This document shows positions 46,201 through 58,200 of a stretch of DNA of 64,000 nt, piece by piece. The stretch comes from JBGANR01 sp044222225 (GTDB taxonomy: Bacteria; Actinomycetota; Actinomycetes; Mycobacteriales; Mycobacteriaceae): positions 77,726-141,725 of the forward strand of contig JBGANR010000013.1 in NCBI GenBank assembly GCA_044222225.1, given 5' to 3'. Every line of letters begins with the position of its first letter. The stretch's first letter is position 1. The translations under genes and the position numbers were made by a program. The notes under the pieces are model-generated. The model did no database searches, was not told the DNA's origin, and was given only the letters and a program-made list of their open reading frames with translations.

Positions 46201-49200
46201 GCGGCGGCCGGTGGAGACCGGCTCGCCGCCGTGACGCGCGAGGGGAACATCTCCTACCGCGAACTGGATCGCCGGTCTAACGCCCTTGCTCGGGAGTTGG
46301 TGGCGCGGGGTGTCGGCCGGGAGTCGATGGTCGCGTTGGCGATGGGTCGTTCGGTCGACTATCTGATCGGGTGGTGGGCGGTCGCCAAGGCCGGTGGCGC
46401 ATTCCTGCCGATCGACATGCGGTACCCGAGTGATCGGGTGCGGTACATGCTCGCCGATTCGGGCGCGATTCTCGGTCTGTCGACCACCGACTGGGCCGAC
46501 GCATTGCCCGCGGACGTTCCGTGGCTGCTCCTCGACGCTGATCGGGTCGAGCAGTCCGACGCCGCGATCCTCGACGGTGCGCGTCCGCTGCCGTCGAATC
46601 TCGCGTACATGATCTACACCTCGGGCACCACGGGTGAGCCGAAGGGCGTCGCGGTGACCCACGGTGGTCTGCGGAATCTTCTTGCTGAGCAGGCGCAGCG
46701 GTTCGGGATCACAGCGGATTCGCGGACGTTGCAGTTCGCGTCGCCGAGCTTCGACGCCTCGATTCTCGAGGTGTTGTTCGCGTTGGCGAACGGTTCGACG
46801 ATGGTGGTCGCGCCGACGGACGTCTACGGCGGTGAAGAGCTGCACGCCCTGCTCGCGCAAGAGCGGGTGACGCACGCGTTCATCACGCCCGCCGCGCTGG
46901 CGTCGGTCGACCCGGCCGGGCTCGACGCGCTCGAATGCGTGGTCGTCGGCGGTGAGGCGTGTCAGCCCGAGCTCGTGGAGCGGTGGGCGCTGGGGCGTCG
47001 GATGTTCAACGGGTACGGGCCGACGGAGGCGACGTGTTTCTCCGATCTGGCCGGTCCGATGACGCCGGGTGCTGCGATCACGATCGGGTCGCCGGTGCGG
47101 GGTCTGCGGTCGTTGGTCCTGGGGCGGGATCTGCGTCCGGTGCCGGTGGGTGCGGACGGTGAGTTGTATCTGGCGGGTTCGGCGCTCGCTCGGGGGTATT
47201 TCGGCCGGTTCGGTTTGACGGCGGAGCGGTTCGTGGCGAATCCGTTCGGTGGGCCGGGGGAGCGGATGTACCGCACCGGGGATGTGGTGCGTTGGGTTCG
47301 GACGGCGGATGGCGGGCTCGAAGTCTTTTATGTGGGTCGTCGAGATCATCAGGTGAAGGTGCGGGGGTTCCGCATCGAACTGGGCGAGATCGACGCCGCG
47401 CTCGCGGCGCATCCCGCGGTCGAGTTCGTCACGACGATGGGCGTGCCGGGGCCGTCCGGGGCGACCGTGCTGGTGGCCTACGTCAAGACGTCGGAATCGG
47501 TGACCGGTGAGGAGCTCCGCGGGTTCGTCGCGGGTGCGCTGCCGGTGCACATGGTGCCCTCGCTCGTGATCGTGCTGGACGAGATCCCGCTGACGGCTGC
47601 GGGCAAGCTCGACCGCCGGATGCTGCCGGCGCCGGATTTCGCGTCCGTCTCGACCACCGGTCGCGCCGCGGCCGACGGCACCGAAGCGCTGTTGGCGGGA
47701 GTGTTCGCCGAGGTCTTGGGGCTGCCCGCGGTGAGCGTGACCGATTCGTTCTTCGATCTGGGCGGCAATTCGCTGGTGGCGACCAAGGCCGCCGCCCGGA
47801 TGTCGGCGGTGACGGGTCGCCGGCTGGCGGTGCGGGAGATCTTCGAGAACCCGACCGTCGAGTCGCTGGCCCGTGTCGTGGACGCGGCGGACGCGGTCGC
47901 TGAAGGACCCTCGCTGGTGTCCGGCCTGGCCTCCGGTGCCGACCCGGTGCCGCTGTCGCTGGCGCAGCAGTCGATGTGGCTGCTGGGCCGGCTCGATCCG
48001 GCGTCGGGCGCGTACAACATCGTGTTGCCGCTGCGCCTGACCGGCACGCTCGATGCGGATGCGCTGGCCGAGGCGATGAACGACGTCGTCGCCCGGCAGG
48101 CGGTGCTGCGTACGCGGTATCCCGAGACGCACGAAGGACCCGTCGCCGAGATCTACGGGGAGTACCGCGTCGACCTCGAGGTGCGTGACGTCGTGCCCAG
48201 GCGTACCGCAGACGAGGCGTTCGGATTCGCCTCGGACGGTTTCGATCTGACGGCCGAGCCGCCGATCAGGGCGCTGTTGCTGCGCGAGAGCGTCTCGGAG
48301 GCGGTGCTCATCGTCGTCCTGCATCACATCGCCGCCGACGGGGCGTCGCTGGCGCCGCTGGCGGGCGACCTGGTCGCCGCGTACGCGGCCCGCGCGCAGG
48401 GCCGGCCGCCGCGCTTCGCGCCGTTGCCCGTGCAGTACGCCGACTACGCGGTGTGGCAGCGCACGCGTCTCGGCGATCCCGACGATTCGACGTCGGCCGC
48501 CGCTGCCGAACTCGACTACTGGCGCCGGACGCTCGCCGGTGCGCCGGAGGTGACGTCGCTGCCGCTGGATCGGCCGCGTCCCGCCCGCCGCGACGGTGCC
48601 GCCGGTGCCGCCCCGCTGCACCTGCCCGCCGGCGTCGTCGCCGGACTACAGCGGCTCGCCGACGAGCGACAGGCGTCGCTGTTCATGGCCGTGCACGCGC
48701 TCGTCGCCGTGCTCCTGGCCCGGCTCTCCGGGGGTGGCGACATCTCGATCGGCACGCCGGTCCGCAACCGGCCGGACGCCGCGCTGGAGCCGCTGGTCGG
48801 CATCTTCGTCAACACCGTCGTGCTGCGCACCGCGATCGACACCGGCGCCGGCTTCGGCGACACGCTCGCCCGGATCCGGGACGTCGACCTCGACGCGTTC
48901 GCCCACGACGAGCTGCCGTTCACCACGCTCGTCGACCGGCTCGTCGACGGGCGGCAGACGTCGTACTCGCCGCTGTTCCAGGTGTTGCTGGCGTTCCAGA
49001 ACAACGACGCCGCGGTGGTCGAACTGCCCGGCGTCACCGCGACCGTCGAACGCGTCGACCGCGGCGCGGCCCAGTTCGACCTGACGGTCGACCTGGAGGA
49101 GAGGGACGGCGGACTCGTCGGCGAGATCGGCTTCGCCGCCGACGTCTTCGACGCCGCCACCGTCGCGACGCTCGGCGAGCGGCTGACGCTGCTCGCCGAG

Positions 49201-52200
49201 GCCGTCACCGGCGATCCGGAGCAGCCGGTCGGGGACGTCGAGATCCGGACGGCCGCCGAGATCGAGGCGGCCGCGCGTCAGGATTCAGGGTCCGGACCGG
49301 CCGTGCGCGGCGCGGCCGTCGACATCGCCGACCTGCCCGCGGTGTTCGCCGCCGCCGGCGCCGTTCGGCCGGACGACATCGCCCTCGAACACAGCGGCTT
49401 GTCGACCACGTTCGGTGCGATCGCCGAGCGCTACGCGCTGCTCGCGCCGTCGCTCACCGAGCGCGGCATGGACGCCGAGGCCATCGCGTCGATCATCCTG
49501 TCGGGCCTCGTCCCGACCATCCTCACCGCCGACTTCGGTGCCATCGTCGACGATGTCGTCCGCGCCGCGGTCGCCGCCGCCGAGGGTGTCGATCTCGGGG
49601 CTTATGCCGCACCCGGTCTCGCGCCGCTCACCACACTGTGGGACGAGCAGGTCGCGGCCGAGCCGACGGCCGTGGCCGTCGCCGGCGAGCACGGCTGTCT
49701 CACGCGCGGTGAGCTCGATCAGCGTGCGGTGCGGCTCGCCCGGGCACTTGTCGCGACCGGCGTCCGCTATGACGACATCGTCGGCATGCATCTGGAGCGC
49801 GGCCTCGACTGGATCGTCGCCATGCTCGCCTGCTGGAAGGCGGGCGCGGCGTTCCTTCCGCTCGACCCGCACGCGCCCGCGGCCCGTACCGCGGCCGTCG
49901 TGACCGGCGCCGGAGCGCGGACGATCGTCTACACCGGCGCGTCCGCCGAGGCGGAGTTCGCCGAGCACGGCGCCGCCGCGACGTGGCTGCCCGTGGACTC
50001 CGACGGCGACGGTGAGCTCGCGGAGCCCTGGTCCGATCCGGAGTTCGACGGCCTGCTCGCGTACGCCATCTCGACGTCGGGCTCGACCGGCAAGCCGAAG
50101 CCGACGCTCGTGCCGATGGCCGGCTTCCGCAACACGATGAGCTGGTACCTCGGTCATTTCCCGCTCGACGGTGCACCGGTGCTCATCGGCTCGTCGCCGC
50201 GCTTCGACCTGACGATGAAGAACGTCTGGCTGGCGCTGTGTCAGGGGCGCAAGCTCGTCGTCCCCGACGAGGGCTTCGATCCGCGGACCATCAACGCGCT
50301 GGCCCGCCGCGAGGGCGCGCGGGTGCTCAACATCGCGCCCAGTGCCTTCGAGGTGCTCGTCGAATCGCCCGACAGTGCGATGCCGGAGCTGAGCGAGATC
50401 GTGCTCGGCGGCGAGGCCGTGCGGCCGCAGCCGTTCCGCGACCGGCCGTCGGCGACGGGCCGGCTGACCAACTCGTACGGCCCCACCGAGGCGTCGGACG
50501 TCGTCAGTTGTTCGACGATCCCGGTGGCGGAGTTCGTGGCACGCGCCGACGCCGGTCAGGCCGAGGACGGCATGCCGATCGGTTCGACGATCGACGGCAT
50601 CGGTTCCTACATCCTCGACGACCGGCTGCATCCCGTGCCGACGAACATCGCGGGTGAGTTGTATCTGACGGGCGTCGGCCTGGCCCGTGGTTACGGCGGC
50701 ATGGCCGACGTCACGGCCGACCGGTTCGTCGCGGACCCGTTCGAGCCGGGCGGCCGGATGTACCGCACCGGCGACCTCGTGCGCAAGGACGCGGCGGGGA
50801 ACGTCTGGTACCTGGGACGCACCGACTTCCAGGTGAAGATCCGCGGTCTGCGGATCGAGCTCGGCGAGGTCGAGGCCGCGTTCGTGGCCCAGCCGGGCGT
50901 GCGCTCGGCCGTCGTCCTGGCCGCCGGTGACGGTTCCGACCAGCGGTTGGTGGCCTATGTCGCCGGCGCGGACGCGGCTGACGGCCCGGCGCTGCGGGCC
51001 GTCGCCGCGCAGACGCTGCCGGACTACATGGTTCCGGAGGCGGTGGTCGTGCTCGACGCGATGCCGCTCAACGCGAGCGGCAAGGTCGACCGCAAGGCGC
51101 TGCCCGAGCCGGTCTTCGGCGTCGAGCAGACGGCCGAGGCGGTGGCGCCGCGGACGCCGCTGGAGGGGGCGATCGCGGAGATCGCCGCCGACGTGCTCGG
51201 TCTGCCCGAGGTGGGCGTGACGACGTCGATCTTCGATCTGGGCGGCAACTCGCTGGCCGCGGCGCGGCTCGTGGCGCGGGTGAGCGCCGGCATCGGGGCG
51301 GACGTCTCGCTGCGGGACGTGTTCGAGGCGCAGACGGTCGCCGAACTCGCGGCCGTCGTCGACGCCCGGCGCGCCGAGGGCCGGACGCAGGGCCGCGGGT
51401 TCGTCGTCCCGGCCGCCGGCGACGACGCACCGTTGTCGTTGGCGCAGCAGCGGTTGTGGTTCCTCAATCGGTACGACACCGAATCGGGTACCTACAACAT
51501 CCCGTTCGTCCTGCGGCTGCGCGGCAGGCTCGACGTGGACGCGCTCGGCGCGGCCGTCGTCGACCTCATCGAGCGGCAGCAGACACTGCGCACGATCTAC
51601 CCGGACGGCCGGAACGGCCCGCGGCAGGAGGTGCTCGCCACCGACGACGCGCTGCCCAGCCTGGGCGTCGACGTCGTCACCGAAGCGGCGCTGTTCGAGC
51701 GGCTGCGCGAGTTCGCCCGCCGGGGCTTCGACGTCACGACGTCGCTGCCGCTGCGGGTCGCGCTGTGGCGGCTCGGTCCGGACGAGCATGTGCTCGTCTT
51801 CGTGGTGCATCACATCGCCGCGGACGGTCTGTCGATGCAGCCGTTCGTGGCGGACGTGCTGCGGGCGTACGAGGCGCGCTCGGCCGGGCGGGCGCCGGAG
51901 TTCGCACCGTTGCCGGCGTCGTATCTCGATTTCGCCCGCTGGCAGCACGCGGCGATCGGCGATCCGGCCGATCCCGAGTCGGTCGCGGGCCGGCAGATCG
52001 CGTTCTGGAAGGACGCATTGGCGGGTGCGCCCGAGGTCATCGGGCTGGTGACGGACCGGCCGCGGACGTCCCGCCGCTCCGGCGTGGGCGCCGCGCGTCT
52101 GGCCACCGTGCCCGCCGACGTCCACCGCCGGATGCACGCGGCGGCGCGGCGGCACGGGCTGACGCCGTTCATGGTCGCGCACGCCGCGCTCGCCGCGTTG

Positions 52201-55200
52201 TTGGCGCGGTGCAGCGGCGAGGACGACGTCGTCATCGGCACCCCGATCGGTGGGCGTCCGGACGAGGCGCTCGAGCCGTTGGTCGGCATGTTCGTCAATT
52301 CGCTGGCGCTGCGCACGCGGATCTCGCCCGAGGCGACCGCGGCGGAGCTGTTCGCCGCGGTGCGCGAGGGTGACCTCGCGGCGTTCGACCATGCGGACGT
52401 GCCGTTCGAGTCGGTGGTCGACGCCGTGGCGCCGACGCGGACGCAGGCGCACACCCCGCTGTTCCAGGTGGTGCTCGGCGTCAACTCCTCGGTCGAGAAG
52501 GCCGTGACGATCGACGGTGGTCCGGACGGAGCCGACAGCGGGCGGCTCGACGTCCAACCCGGCGCCATCGACACCCAGTTCAGCAAGTTCGACCTCATGT
52601 TGGAGCTGACAGAGGCGCAGGACGACAGCGGCGCGCCGGCCGGGATCGCCGCCTACCTCGGCTTCGCGGCCGACATCTTCGACGAGGCGACGATCGATCG
52701 GCTCTTCGAGCGTTTCGTCCGGATGCTCGACGCGCTGACCGCCGACGCCGACGTGCGGGTCGGCGACGTCGACCTGCTCTCGGCCGCCGAACGCGACGAG
52801 TTGCTGCCGGTCTCCGGCGGCTCCGCCGACGCCGACGTGCGGACGCTCGTCGAACTGATCGATCACGCGGTGGCCGCGGGCTCGCCGGACCGTCTCGCGG
52901 CGGTCCAGGGGGAGCGTGAGATCACCTACCGGACGCTCGACGCGTGGTCCAACCGGCTGGCGCGCGAGCTGCTGGCGCGCGGTGTCGGTGCCGGGGACGT
53001 CGTGGCGATGGCCGTGACGCGGAGCATCGAATCGCTCGTCGCGGAGTGGGCGATCGCCCGTACCGGTGCGGCGTTCGCACCGATCGATCCGAACTACCCG
53101 GCCGACCGGGTGGCGTTCATGATCGAGGACACCGGTGTCACGGTCGGCGTCACCACCGGGCCGCTGCGGGGGCTGCTGCCCAAGGGCGTCGACTGGGTCG
53201 ACGTCGCGGCGCCGTCCGTCGGCGAGCGCTCGGACGCGCCGATCTCGGCGGATGAGCGGCGCGCCCCGATCACCGCGAACGATCTCGCGTACATCATCTT
53301 CACCTCGGGCACCACCGGCCGGCCGAAGGGCGTGCACGTCACGCACGCCGGTCTCGGCACCCTCGCGGCGGTGCAGGGCGAGCAGTACGAACTGACCGCG
53401 GATTCGCGCCCGCTGCTCATGGCGTCGCCGAGCTTCGACGCGTCGATGCTGGAGCTGCTCCTGGCGTTGGAGGTGGGTGCCTGCCTGGTCATCGTGCCCG
53501 CCGACGTCTACGGCGGGCAGGAGCTCGCCGACGTCATCGCCGCAGGTGGGGCGACGCACGCCTTCATCACGCCGTCGGCGCTCGCGCAGCTCGACCCGGC
53601 GACGTCGCCGTTGACACACGTCTTCGTCGGCGGCGAGGCGGTGCCGGCCGATCTCACCCGGCGCTGGTCGGCCGGCCGCCGGATCTACGACGTCTACGGA
53701 CCGACCGAGACCACCATCGTGTGCAACATCGGGCCGATCTCCGACCCGGACGCGACGCTGACGATCGGCGGCCCGGTCCGCGGGGCGCGCGAGGTCGTGC
53801 TCGACGACCGGCTGCGGCCGGTGCCGGTCGGCGTCCCGGGTGACCTCTACATCTCGGGGCACGGTCTGACGCTGGGCTACGGCAACCGTTTCGGCTTGAC
53901 GGCGGAGCGGTTCGTCGCCAACCCCTACGGCGAGCCGGGTGAGCGGATGTACCGCACCGGTGACGTCGTCTCCTGGTTGCGGCGAGATGGCGGTTTGGAG
54001 CTCGTCTACCACGGCCGCAGCGACCATCAGGTGAAGATCCGCGGCTTCCGGATCGAGCTCGACGAGGTCGACGCCGTGCTCCGCCGGCATCCGGCGGTCG
54101 ACTTCGCGCACAGCCGGGGCGCCGACGGACCGGCCGGCGAGGCCGTGCTCATCTCGTACGTCCGCCTCACCGCGTCGAGCACGGTGAGCCCGGCGGAGCT
54201 GGCCGCATACGCGGGCGAGTTCCTGCCCGCGTACATGGTGCCGAGCTCCATCACGCTCGTCACCGAGATCCCGCTGACGCCGGTCGGCAAGCTCGACGTC
54301 AAGGCGCTGCCTGCGCCCGAGTTCCTCGCGTCGACCACCGCTTATCGCGCGCCGTCGACGCCGGCCGAGGAGGCCGTCGCCGCGGCGTTCGCCGCCGTCA
54401 TCGGGGCCGAGGGCGTCGGCGCGGACGACGACTTCTTCGACCTCGGCGGCAACTCGCTCGGGGCGACGAAGGTCGTCGCGCGGATCAACGAGTCGCTCGG
54501 CATCCGCGTCGGGGTGCGGGTGCTCTTCGAGAACTCCCGGGTCGCCGACCTCGCCGCGCACATCGCGACGCTCGGCGAGGCCGGGTCGGCGATGGTGCCG
54601 CTGACGCGTCGTAAGCGCGAGGGGCGGATCCCGCTCTCGCTCGCGCAGCGCCGGATGTGGTTCGCCAACCGGCTCAACACGACCGGTGCCGACTACAACA
54701 TCCCGCTCGGGCTGCACCTGCGCGGCCGGCTCGACGTCGCCGCGCTGCGCGCCGCGCTGCGCGACGTCGTCGAACGGCAGGAGATCCTGCGCACCTACTA
54801 TCCGGACAGCCCGGCCGGTGCGTATCAGGTGATCCTGCCGATCACCGATCCGGCGATCGACGAGATCGTCGCCGGCAGCGAGGACGAGCGTCGCCGGCGC
54901 CTCGTCGAGTACGTCTCGCGGGGCTTCGACGTCACCGTCGAGCCGCCCGTGCGCGTCGCGCTGGCGTCTCTCGGGGACGACAACCATGTGCTGCTGCTGG
55001 TCATCCACCACATCTCGGCGGACGGCAGCTCGCTCGCGCCGCTCGCGCGCGATCTCGTCATCGCCTATTCGGCGCGGGCCGCCGGTGCGGCGCCCGGCTT
55101 CGAGCCGCTCACCGTGCAGTACGCGGACTATGCGATCTGGCAGCAGGAGCTCATGGGCTCCGAAGACGAGCCCGAGTCGCTGGCCGGGCGGCAGCGTGCC

Positions 55201-58200
55201 TACTGGGCGCGGACGCTGGCCGGCGCGCCGGATCTGCTCGCCTTCCCGACGGACCGGCCGCGCACGGCGCCGCGCGATCTCGCTGCGGAGGAGGTCCGGT
55301 TCCGGATCGACTCCGAGGCCCAGGACGGGTTGACGCGCGTCGCGCGCGACAACGAGGCGACGACCTTCATGGTGCTGCACGCGGCGTTCGCCGCGCTGCT
55401 GTCGCGGCTGTCCGGTTCGGATGACATCGTCGTCGGCACGCCCACCGCCGGCCGCAGCGAGGCCGCGGTCGAGGGGCTCGCCGGCATGTTCGTCAACACC
55501 CTCGCGCTGCGGACGCCGGTCCCGGCCGATGCGACGTTCCTCGACGTGCTCGCCGCCGCGCGGGCCGCCGACATCGCGGCCTTCGGCAACGCCGACCTGC
55601 CGTTCGAGTCGGTGGTCGAGGCGGTGGCGCCGCGACGCTCGCGCACCCATTCGCCGCTGGTCCAGGTGCTGCTGACCTTCCAGAACATCGAGCATCCGAC
55701 GGTCGAGCTGCCGGGGCTGACGGTCTCGCAGCTCGACTGGGGCTCGTGGGACGCGAAGGTCGACATCCAGCTGACGCTCGCCGAGCGGGTCGGCCCGGAC
55801 GGTCGTGGTCGCGGCATCGACGCGATCCTCACCTATGCGACAGACATTCTCGACCGGTCGACGGTCACGGACATGGCCGAGCGGCTGCTCGCCATCACCA
55901 CCGCGGTGACCGCCGATCCGTCCGTCACCGTCGCCGACATCGACCTGCTCACCGCCGGGGAGCGGCGCCGGGTCGCCGCGCGCCGGGCGAAGAAGCAGGC
56001 GGCGACGCCGGTGACGTCCGGTCTGGCGGCGGCCGCACCGGGCACGGCGGCGCTGCCCGCGCTGCTCGACGCGGCGGCCACGTCGCGCCCGGGGGAGGTG
56101 GCGCTGTCGCACGACGGCGTCGACGTCACGTTCGGAGAGCTGCACGCGAAGGCGGCCGAGCTCGCCGTGAGCCTCGCGGCCGTCGGCGTCGGTGCCGAGG
56201 GCGCGATCACGGTCGCGCTGTCGTCGATGCTGCCCGGCCTCGTGGCGGGCGGTAACGCCGAGAAGATCACGTCGGCGCTGGCCGCCGTGCTCGCGTCTGC
56301 GGAGATCGCGGACGGTCCGGTGGCGAGTGAGACGCTCGTCGACCTCTTCTACGCGGCCGCGGCCGCCCATCCCGACCGGATCGCCGTGACGGCGGACGAC
56401 GGCGAGATCCGCTACGACGACCTGGCCGCGCGGGCGAACCGCCTGGCGCGGGAGCTCGTCGAGCGCGGCGTCGGCCCGGAGGTGCTGGTCGGCGTCGCGA
56501 TGACGCGCGACAGCCGCCTCATCGTCGCGCTGCTCGCGACGATGATCGCCGGCGGCGGTTACCTGCCGATCGACGTGTCGCATCCGGAGGACCGGCTCAC
56601 CTACGTCATCGAGGCCGCGGCTCCGGCCGTCATCCTCGCCGACGCCGAGCACGTCGAGAAGCTGCCGCGCACCGATGTGCCGACCGTCCAGGTCGACGCG
56701 CCGGTGGTGGCGACGCGCGTCGCCGCCCGGGACGGGTCGCCGCTCACCGACGCCGAGCGGCGCGTGCCGCTGAGCCCGTCGAACCTGTGCTACGTCATCT
56801 ACACGTCCGGATCGACGGGACGGCCCAAGGGCGTCGCGGTGCAGCACGGCTGCGTCGTGCATCTCGTGCGCAACACCCAGCCGTTCTACGGATTCGACGA
56901 GACGGACGTCTGGTCGATGTTCCACAGCTACGCGTTCGACGTCTCGGTGTACGAGATGTGGGGCGCGCTCGCCCACGGCGGGCGCATCGTCGTCGTCGAC
57001 TATCTGACGTCGCGCTCGCCCCGGGAGTTCCGTGAGCTGCTCGTCCGCGAGCGGGTGACGGTGCTCAGCCAGACGCCGTCGGCGTACTACCAGTTCGCCG
57101 AGGCCGATCGCGCATCCGCGCCGGAGGACGGCGAGCTGTCGCTGCGGCACATCGTATTCGCCGGTGAGGCGCTCGATTTCGGGCAGCTCGGCCGGTGGTA
57201 CGCACGGCACGCCGACGACGCGCCGCGTCTGGTGAACATGTACGGCATCACCGAGACGACGGTGCACACCACGATCCTCGGTCTCACGGCACCGATGGCC
57301 GAGCAGCCGTGCTCGCTGATCGGCGACCCGATTCCGGGGCTCGAGCTCTACGTGCTCGACGCCCGGCTGCGGCCGGTGCCCAACGGCGTCTCCGGCGAGC
57401 TGTACGTCAGCGGTCCGCAGGTGACCCGCGGCTACCTCGGCCGCTCGGACCTCACGTCGTCGCGGTTCGTCGCGAACCCGTTCGGCGAGGCCGGCGACCG
57501 GCTCTACCGGTCCGGCGACATCGCCAGGTTCAACTCCGGGGGCGAGCTCGAGTACCTGGGCCGCAGCGACAACCAGATCCAGCTGCGCGGCTTCCGCGTC
57601 GAGCTGGGCGAGATCGAGGCGGCGCTGGCCGCCGTCTCCGGCATCGCCGGTGTGGTCGCCGGCGTCGTCAACACCGAGCAGGGCGATCAGCTGGTCGCGT
57701 GGGCCGCGCCGGAGATCGGTTCGGCCGCGGGCGAGCCCGAGTTGCGGGCGCAGGCACAGCGTGTGCTCACCGAGTACATGCGGCCGGACGCCTACGTGCT
57801 CCTGGAGTCGTTCCCGCTGACGGTCAACGGCAAGCTCGACCGCAAGGCGCTGCCGGCGCCGACGTTCGGCGTCTCCGAGCGGGAGTTCATCGCGCCGCGC
57901 ACGGAGTCCGAGCGCATCGTCGCCGAGGTCTTCGCGGCCGTCATCGGGGCCGACGCGATCGGCGCCGAGGACGACTTCTTCGACGTCGGCGGCACATCCA
58001 TCGGCGCCACCCGGGCAGCGGCGCGGCTCGCGGAGGCGCTCGGCGTCGACGTCACCGTGCGCGATCTGTTCGACCACTCGGTCGTCGCCGATCTCGCGGC
58101 GCTCGCCTCGTCGCGGGGTGCGTCGACGCGGGTGCCGTTGACGCCGCGCGACCGCAGCGGGCCCATCCCGCTGTCGCCGGCGCAGTCGCGGATGTGGTTC

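Noticed and set aside
42364..48621. Very long minus-strand open frames opposite the NRPS (also 49,285-59,514 and 59,716-63,750)
   Set aside because: They mirror the GC3-rich NRPS frame, are Arg/His-rich, and show no domain. The plus strand carries continuous NRPS motifs.
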